10,227 bases of DNA. Source: Verrucomicrobiota bacterium (GTDB lineage Bacteria; Verrucomicrobiota; Verrucomicrobiia; Opitutales; Opitutaceae). Below the pieces are notes generated by a model. The model did not search any database and was not told the origin of the DNA. It saw only the letters and a list, made by a program, of their open reading frames with translations. This document shows positions 6,883-10,227 of the stretch, one piece after another. Numbering within the stretch: position 1 is the first letter of the stretch; each line of letters opens with the position of its first letter. The stretch is taken from NCBI GenBank assembly GCA_023430565.1, contig JAEZAD010000205.1, forward strand, positions 1 to 10,227, written 5' to 3'. The position numbers and the translations under genes are program-made.

Positions 6883-7587
6883 TCAAGCCGCCGCACTTTC
6901 GGCGCCGGCCGTTTCCACAGCCCGGATCGGCGTGGCGTAAACGAGTTCGTCGGGCGCGCTGATAAGCCGGCAGCTCGTTCGATTGGTATCGACGAGGATG
7001 TGATTCGGGAACGCGGCCAAGGGATTGCAACCGGGGTTTAGAAACCACGTGTCGTCGCGCCGCTCCCGCCAGTGCAACGGACGGTGCACATGCCCGGAGA
7101 GCACGAGGCGGGGCGAGTAGCGGATGACGGGCGCTACGAGGTCACGATCGCCGGCGTCGTCGCCGTCCGATCGCGTGGCGACGAGCGTCCTGCTCGGCGG
7201 CGCATGCACCACCCATACATCGGCCCGGCCGCCCTTGGGCCGGGTGGTCGCGCCGATATTGAGGATGGAAATATCGTCCAGCGTGACGCGCTGTCCGTCG
7301 GTCCAGACCGTGGGATTGCCGATCGTTCGCAGCCAGTAGGCCGGCGTCCAGCGCTCCGTCGCGGAATCCCATTCGAGATCGTGGTTCCCGCTGCAGACGG
7401 CCATCGGCCGGGGGAATTCGTTGAGCCACGCCGAAACCCATTCGATCTGCCGCCGCTGGGGCGTCGCCGCCGAAAGGTCGAGCATGTCGCCCGACATCAC
7501 GACGAGGTCGTGCGCCGGAGCGCGATGAAGCAGCCAGTCGAACCAGCGCTTGTTGAAATGAAAATCCGTGACGTGAAGAATGATCAT
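6883..7587 (-). CDS. Calcineurin-like metallophosphoesterase
   Basis: A 234-residue cytoplasmic protein with the complete five-motif set of the calcineurin-like phosphoesterase superfamily: D8-x-H10 (TDFHF), GD at 33-34 (VMSGDMLD), GNHD at 67-70, a single His at 128 (VVHAPP) and GHVH at 165-168. These residues bind two metal ions that activate water to cleave phosphomonoesters or phosphodiesters. After GHVH come LHW and a short ending strand region (WFLNPGCNP), as in small members of the family that hydrolyse cyclic nucleotides, nucleotides or lipid-linked phosphates; substrate cannot be assigned. The ATG at 7587 begins directly with the first strand MIILHVTDFHF, so I prefer it to a GTG at 7620 that would add 11 residues without family character. 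It heads a minus-strand run with the Rnk-type gene. A gene-free, inverted-repeat-rich region precedes it. Confidence 0.9.
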   Translation of the reverse strand: MIILHVTDFHFNKRWFDWLLHRAPAHDLVVMSGDMLDLSAATPQRRQIEWVSAWLNEFPRPMAVCSGNHDLEWDSATERWTPAYWLRTIGNPTVWTDGQRVTLDDISILNIGATTRPKGGRADVWVVHAPPSRTLVATRSDGDDAGDRDLVAPVIRYSPRLVLSGHVHRPLHWRERRDDTWFLNPGCNPLAAFPNHILVDTNRTSCRLISAPDELVYATPIRAVETAGAESAAA

Positions 7588-7758
7588 GGGAATTGCCCAG
7601 GCTGCGCCCGTCCTCGGCACGCGTGCAGCGTGGAGACGGGAATGTTGGATTGAGCTGCGCCCGTGCGCAGCGGGGTCATGGGGGAGCGCGCGCGATCACA
7701 CCGGATGCGCCGCGGCGAAGAAGCTGAATTCTGTTTACCCGGTGCCGCGCTCGAGGTG

Positions 7759-7801
7759 GAGCGCGTTACGCGCTCGCCTCTAGCTCGCGGCCCCGGGCCG
7801 C
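7759..7801. repeat. Two adjacent GC-rich perfect palindromes
   Basis: GAGCGCG (7759-7765) and CGCGCTC (7769-7775) form a 7-bp stem with a TTA loop. GCGGCCC (7787-7793) and GGGCCGC (7795-7801) form a perfect odd palindrome around one C. Both are strand-symmetric, lack T-runs and sit directly beside the possible three-way-junction element. They look like REP-type palindromes or parts of a larger folded transcript leader. Confidence 0.5.
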
Positions 7802-7817
7802 TCCGGGCAGATATACA

Positions 7818-7881
7818 AAGCCCCAATCGCCGCCGTTTGCGGGCGGACGCAGAAAATATATTTCTGGAGCGTGTTGGGGTT
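7818..7881. ncRNA. Candidate structured RNA: three nested stems forming a three-way junction
   Basis: Plus-strand pairings are: outer stem CCCCAA (7821-7826) with TTGGGG (7874-7879), extendable by AA/TT across a one-base bulge to 7818 and 7881; second stem CCGCC (7830-7834) with GGCGG (7842-7846); third stem CAGAAA (7850-7855) with TTTCTG (7861-7866). Linkers are 3, 3 and 7 nt. All three stems are perfect and mutually compatible, which is more order than isolated hairpins. The symmetry does not fix the strand; if minus, it would lie in the leader of the metallophosphoesterase gene, about 230-290 nt before its ATG. It matches no RNA family I recognise. It could be a regulatory leader, a small RNA, a REP-like element or chance pairing. 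Confidence 0.3.
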
Positions 7882-7944
7882 CACGATGGGGCCACCTGTG
7901 GGCCAAAAAAATATATTGTCAAGGCCCGCGCCGCCGCCGACGAC

Positions 7945-7964
7945 GCGGCTTTCTATAAAGCCGC
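7945..7964. repeat. Perfect 8-bp hairpin in the intergenic region
   Basis: GCGGCTTT (7945-7952) and AAAGCCGC (7957-7964) pair perfectly around the 4-nt loop CTAT. Neither side is followed by a T-run. It lies 67 bp beyond the stop codon of the small membrane protein and may mark the end of that transcript or belong to the downstream leader. Confidence 0.5.
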
Positions 7965-8018
7965 ATCGGTCCGTGCGATTGCGATGAAAACAGTTCGCCG
8001 AGTGTCGATGATCCGTGT

Positions 8019-8036
8019 GCGTAAAAAAGCTTACGC
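8019..8036 (-). terminator. Hairpin embracing the stop codon of the small membrane protein
   Basis: GCGTAA (8019-8024) and TTACGC (8031-8036) are perfect inverted repeats with a 6-nt A-rich loop, which reads GCTTTT on the transcribed strand. The TAA stop codon (8033-8031 on the minus strand) lies inside the 5' arm. There is no U-run after the stem, so termination would be weak; the fold more likely stabilises the message end or slows ribosome release. Confidence 0.4.
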
Positions 8037-8270
8037 GGCCGCGATGAGCGCGACGAAAATCGCGATGATCGCCAACGCCGCAATCAAACGGGCGGAAAAC
8101 ATCGGCGGCATGTGGTCGTCGGAAAGCGACGGATACCGCTGAACGGAAAGCGGCGCTGCCTTGCGGGCGCGATCGGTTCGCAGTTCGGCCTCGGCAGAAA
8201 GAAGGTTTCCGTTCGGAGATCGCTCGGCGCCAGAGGAGCCGCCGAAGTTTGGGTGGGGTTGCGGTTTCAT
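8031..8270 (-). CDS. Small tail-anchored membrane protein, 79 residues, unknown function
   Basis: I do not recognise a family. Residues 1-57 are polar, Pro/Ser/Arg-rich and probably disordered (PHPNFGGSSGAERSP and a basic RTDRARK at 31-37). Residues 58-79 (starting FSARLIAALAIIAIF) form one strongly hydrophobic helix that runs to the very C-terminus, the architecture of a tail-anchored or single-pass inner-membrane protein with its N-terminus likely in the cytoplasm. The ATG at 8270 is preceded by GGTGG with a 4-5 nt gap, one of the better ribosome-binding-site candidates in the window, and this decides the start. The frame stays open upstream to about 8615, but that part has random-looking composition. 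The gene is divergent from the HPF-type gene across 499 bp. Overall it could be an envelope-stress or membrane-complex small subunit, but nothing shows this. Confidence 0.6.
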   Translation of the reverse strand: MKPQPHPNFGGSSGAERSPNGNLLSAEAELRTDRARKAAPLSVQRYPSLSDDHMPPMFSARLIAALAIIAIFVALIAAA

Positions 8271-8769
8271 GACACCACCGTAGCAGTCGAAAGCGACGCC
8301 GCATAGTGCGCGGCGCGGAACGCAGCCATGCGCAATACGCATGGCTCTGGAGCGACGTCGGAGGGTCCTTAACGCATGGACCGATTTAACCTCGAGGGGC
8401 CCTCCACTCAGCGAAGCCGCGCAAGGCTTGACAGTCGTCGCGGAGTGGCCGTTGGTGCCCCGTCTCCTCACCCCATGATGTCGTGTTTCACAGTTCTCAC
8501 GCGGCTCGCCGAGGCGATTGTCATCTGCCCGGCGGTCCCGGCGCTGTGACAAATGCGCCTCGCTCGACCTTTTCAGGCCGAGCCCGCTGAGTCCCGACAG
8601 CGCCGGTGAAATCAAGGGTTGCCCGCCTTTCGGCGGAGCGGCTCACAGCCATGTTCGCGGACGGGGCCCGGCCCTGCATTTCCGCTTTTGTTCTCGGTTT
8701 GTTGCACCTCGCGCGTCGGCGTCCCGCCGAACGCATCGTGCTGTTAAATCACCCTCAACTCCCTCTGAC
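8271..8769. other. Divergent intergenic region before the HPF-type gene
   Basis: This 499-bp spacer lies between two divergently read genes and must contain both promoters. It holds a perfect 9-bp hairpin, AGCCATGCG (8324-8332) with CGCATGGCT (8338-8346), in what would be the promoter or leader of the small membrane protein. It also has a long-range pairing GGAGGG (8360-8365) with CCCTCC (8400-8405) enclosing GGTCC/GGACC, and a tight CCGCC/GGCGG hairpin at 8623-8636. An exact TTGACA at 8428-8433 lacks a matching -10. No gene is supported here; frames crossing it lack coding character. Confidence 0.5.
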
Positions 8770-9147
8770 ATGATGACTCTCTCCCACTCCGGTCTTGATG
8801 CGAAGATCCTCCTTCGCGGCATCCACGTTCGTCTCAACGACGCCACGAAAGCGTTAGCCTCCACCAAAGCTGAACGCCTCCTCCGCCACGAGCCCCGGAT
8901 TCTCCGCGTCCGGATCGATGTGATTCGTGAAGTCCGCGGTCGGAACGCGTGGTTCACGGCCCAGGGTCGGGTCGAACTCGCCGGGCCGGATCTGGCGGCT
9001 TCGATCACCACGGACTCCGCGGAAGCGTCGATCACCCTCCTCGTCGACAAACTCGACCGGATGCTCCGCAAGCGGACGAGCAATCTCATGCGACGTCGAA
9101 CGTCCGGCGATATCCGCGCCCACGCCGAGGCGAACGCGATCGAATGA
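8770..9147 (+). CDS. Short HPF/RaiA-family ribosome hibernation factor
   Basis: A 125-residue protein matching the ribosomal subunit interface (sigma-54 modulation/HPF) family. Such proteins bind the 30S decoding region at the mRNA and A/P-site channel, stopping translation in stationary phase or stress. Visible features are the N-terminal strand KILLRGIHVRLNDATKAL (12-29), the basic helix KAERLLRHEPRILRVRIDV, the second strand-helix half ELAGPDLAASITTDSAEASI and the highly typical ITLLVDKLDRMLRKR helix (residues 88-102). It has only the N-terminal domain, not the C-terminal dimerisation domain of long HPF, so it would act as a short HPF/YfiA type. The start is taken at ATG 8770; another ATG follows at 8773, and upstream in-frame sequence from 8518 has no family character. 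No Shine-Dalgarno is seen. The next gene, AKR-like B, follows after 241 bp on the same strand. Confidence 0.85.
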   Translation: MMTLSHSGLDAKILLRGIHVRLNDATKALASTKAERLLRHEPRILRVRIDVIREVRGRNAWFTAQGRVELAGPDLAASITTDSAEASITLLVDKLDRMLRKRTSNLMRRRTSGDIRAHAEANAIE

Positions 9148-9388
9148 TCGGCTCGATTTTATCATCTTCACCGCCATGAACTCCGTTCTCATCTGGCTTG
9201 TGCCACCGGCGCTGTGAGCTGACGGCTCTGTTTTCGTTTCCGGAACAGGCCGCGTGCTCGAGCGCCCTGCCGCCTCGCCCCTCGCGACGCATGCTTTGCC
9301 GCGAGGTGTGAGTCGCGTGAACCAACGGGCGCGATTGCGCCCGCAACCCGCAATGCGCGTCACCACGCGCCTGAATCCGAAAATAGAC
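9148..9388 (+). promoter_or_regulatory. Hairpin-rich leader between HPF-type gene and AKR-like gene B
   Basis: Three perfect stems lie in tandem before the AKR-like B start: CCTCGCG (9280-9286) with CGCGAGG (9300-9306); CGGGCGC (9326-9332) with GCGCCCG (9337-9343), loop GATT; and GCGCGT (9355-9360) with ACGCGC (9365-9370), loop CACC, the last ending 18 bases before the ATG. A 13-codon frame (9177-9218) ending in Ala-Leu lies just after the HPF stop codon. No U-rich terminator follows any stem; a weak GAGC/GCTC stem at 9216-9229 is followed by TGTTTTCGTTT and could end the HPF message. The leader could regulate AKR-like B, but there is no recognised riboswitch. Confidence 0.35.
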
Positions 9389-10227
9389 ATGATCAAAAAA
9401 CGCATGATGGGCCGCACGGGCCTGAAACTTTCCGAACTTTGCCTCGGCACCCTCAACTTCGGTTGGAAGACCGACGAAAAAACGGCCTTCGCGATCCTCG
9501 ACGCCTATCACGCCTCCGGTGGAAATTTCATCCAGGCTACGAACTACAGCCCGGAAGCCTTCCTGCCGTCCACGGCTGTGACGCAGTCGGAAACGATCGT
9601 GGGCCGCTGGTGGACGTCTCGCTCGATCCGTCGCGGCGACCTGTTCCTCGCCACGCGCATCCACATCCGCCAGGCCGCCGACGCCAGCGATGGCGGCTTC
9701 ATCAAACTGGTGCGCGAGGCCTGCCGGGAGTCGCTCCGACGTTTCCAGACCAACTATCTCGATCTGGTCATTTTCGAATGGAACGACGGCCTGGTGCCGA
9801 TTCGCGAGACGTTGGATGCGTTCGATCGCGTGGTGCGCACGGGCTTGGTGCGCTACATCGGCGCGGGAAACTTCCCGACGTGGCGCGTCGTCGATACCCT
9901 GGGTCGCGCCTATCTGCGCAACCATGTCCGCGTGGAGGCGCTGCAATCCGATTACTCGCTGATGACCCGCGCACGCTTCGAGCCGGAAGCCATGACGTTG
10001 TGCCAGGAACAGCGCCTGGGCTTCTTCGCCCGGTCTCCCCTGGCTGGCGGGTTTCTCGCCCGTCGCTGGGATCTCGAAACGATGATCCACCCCGTCCGCC
10101 GCGATTGGGTGATGGAACGATTTGGCAACGCCTACGGAGACACCGCTCAGGCGGTGGTCGCCGACGTCGCAGCGCGTCACGAGGCTTCGTCCGCCCAAGT
10201 CGCGCTGTCGTGGGTGCTCCATAATCC
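9389..10227 (+). CDS. Aldo/keto-reductase-fold protein B with altered catalytic residues (3' end beyond window)
   Basis: I translated this frame by hand: it is open from ATG 9389 to the right edge (279 codons) with no stop. It has the full aldo/keto-reductase order: MGRTGLKLSELCLGTLNFG, FAILDAYHASGGNFIQATN (34-52), LFLATRIH, KLVREACRESLRRF, YLDLVIFEWND (123-133), GLVRYIGAGNFPTWRVVDTL, EALQSDYSL, FFARSPLAGGFLARRW and, at the edge, QVALSWVLHN. As in its paralogue at 4769, the family's catalytic residues are replaced: Asp by Gln49, Lys by Arg90, His by Glu130. A Tyr remains nearby (Tyr53), though one residue closer than in FIDTAxxY. The nucleotide-binding GNF and the Q..YSL strand are better kept than in paralogue A. 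Over a 42-residue central block (R-x-GLVRY to Y-x-L) 28 positions are identical to A. Around 40-50 C-terminal residues should lie outside the window. Cofactor binding may remain; ordinary carbonyl reduction is doubtful. Confidence 0.9.
   Translation, partial: MIKKRMMGRTGLKLSELCLGTLNFGWKTDEKTAFAILDAYHASGGNFIQATNYSPEAFLPSTAVTQSETIVGRWWTSRSIRRGDLFLATRIHIRQAADASDGGFIKLVREACRESLRRFQTNYLDLVIFEWNDGLVPIRETLDAFDRVVRTGLVRYIGAGNFPTWRVVDTLGRAYLRNHVRVEALQSDYSLMTRARFEPEAMTLCQEQRLGFFARSPLAGGFLARRWDLETMIHPVRRDWVMERFGNAYGDTAQAVVADVAARHEASSAQVALSWVLHN

Larger units (their letters stand above)
7588..8030. other. Gene-poor, structure-rich intergenic region
   Basis: This 443-bp stretch separates the metallophosphoesterase from the small membrane protein. 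It has no convincing normal gene. It holds several perfect inverted repeats (7759-7775, 7787-7801, 7945-7964), a nested set that could fold as a three-way junction (7818-7881) and two unusually AT-rich patches sharing ATATATT (7856-7862 and 7911-7917) in otherwise GC-rich DNA. A minus-strand TTGACA at 7922-7917 has no acceptable -10 at the normal distance. The region probably includes the promoter and leader of the phosphoesterase gene and perhaps a small RNA. Confidence 0.5.

Noticed and set aside
6245..7048. 267-codon minus-strand frame spanning the Rnk-type gene and its flanks
   Set aside because: It overlaps the well-supported Rnk-type and phosphoesterase genes in another frame and has random, Arg/Pro-rich composition.
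8428..8456. Exact TTGACA -35 box in the divergent spacer
   Set aside because: At 17-bp spacing the -10 position reads GTTGGT, and it lies over 300 bp from the HPF-type start; not supported as a promoter.
8271..8615. Upstream extension of the small membrane protein to 194 residues
   Set aside because: The added 115 residues have no family character, and the ATG at 8270 has a plausible ribosome binding site.
8518..8769. Upstream extension of the HPF-type protein to 209 residues
   Set aside because: The extra 84 residues are Arg/Ser-rich noise, whereas the family domain begins shortly after the ATG at 8770.
9086..10222. 378-codon minus-strand frame overlapping the right-hand genes
   Set aside because: It is antisense to AKR-like gene B and the end of the HPF-type gene, both supported by family motifs; its own product has none.
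9439..10224. 261-codon plus-strand frame at the right edge
   Set aside because: It is a shifted-frame shadow of AKR-like gene B. The true frame begins at 9389 and stays open to the edge.
1..10227. CRISPR array, insertion sequence, rRNA or tRNA
   Set aside because: Reading both strands I saw no regularly spaced repeats, transposase motifs, terminal inverted repeats with target duplications, or RNA gene landmarks.

Overview
The window is high-GC bacterial chromosome and most likely comes from a member of the Verrucomicrobiota, family Opitutaceae (Opitutus-like). The main clue is the 1257-residue TonB-dependent receptor, which has a long charged N-terminus, an Ala-rich export signal and the TonB-box-like stretch EIVVLSPFEVSA, a style I associate with that family. 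Other clues are the near absence of clear Shine-Dalgarno sequences, long spurious antisense frames typical of GC-rich DNA, and many GC-rich palindromes between genes. The assignment is from recollection of family features and was not searched.

Layout, left to right. Positions 1-83 hold the first 27 codons of a HAD-superfamily hydrolase (minus strand, running off the left edge). Next is the TonB-dependent receptor (164-3937, minus), with palindromes after it and a 7-bp inverted repeat before its start that could be an operator. A strong intrinsic terminator (4114-4151) closes an 82-residue orphan gene (4161-4409, minus). After a gene-free stretch comes a minus-strand run of small genes read in the order metallophosphoesterase (6883-7587), Rnk/GreA-type RNA polymerase-binding protein (6355-6792), stand-alone PAS protein (5742-6248) and aldo/keto-reductase-fold protein A (4769-5749). 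The last two overlap by 8 bp. Upstream of the phosphoesterase is a 443-bp gene-poor stretch rich in inverted repeats, including a possible three-way-junction RNA, then a 79-residue protein with a C-terminal membrane anchor (8031-8270, minus). A 499-bp divergent spacer leads to two plus-strand genes: a short HPF/RaiA ribosome-hibernation protein (8770-9147) and aldo/keto-reductase-fold protein B (9389 to beyond the right edge), the latter behind a hairpin-rich leader.

How the genes may work together. The receptor and HAD protein look like a nutrient (perhaps sugar) uptake and use pair. The centre and right of the window look like a stress or energy-status neighbourhood: one protein acting on RNA polymerase (Rnk type), one on ribosomes (HPF type), an output-less PAS sensor, and two paralogous aldo/keto-reductase-like proteins. 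Both paralogues have replaced the catalytic Asp, Lys and His of the family, so they may be non-catalytic or may have a changed chemistry. This degenerate pair, one member translationally coupled to a PAS sensor, is the most interesting signal in the window. The structured element near 7818-7881 is second.
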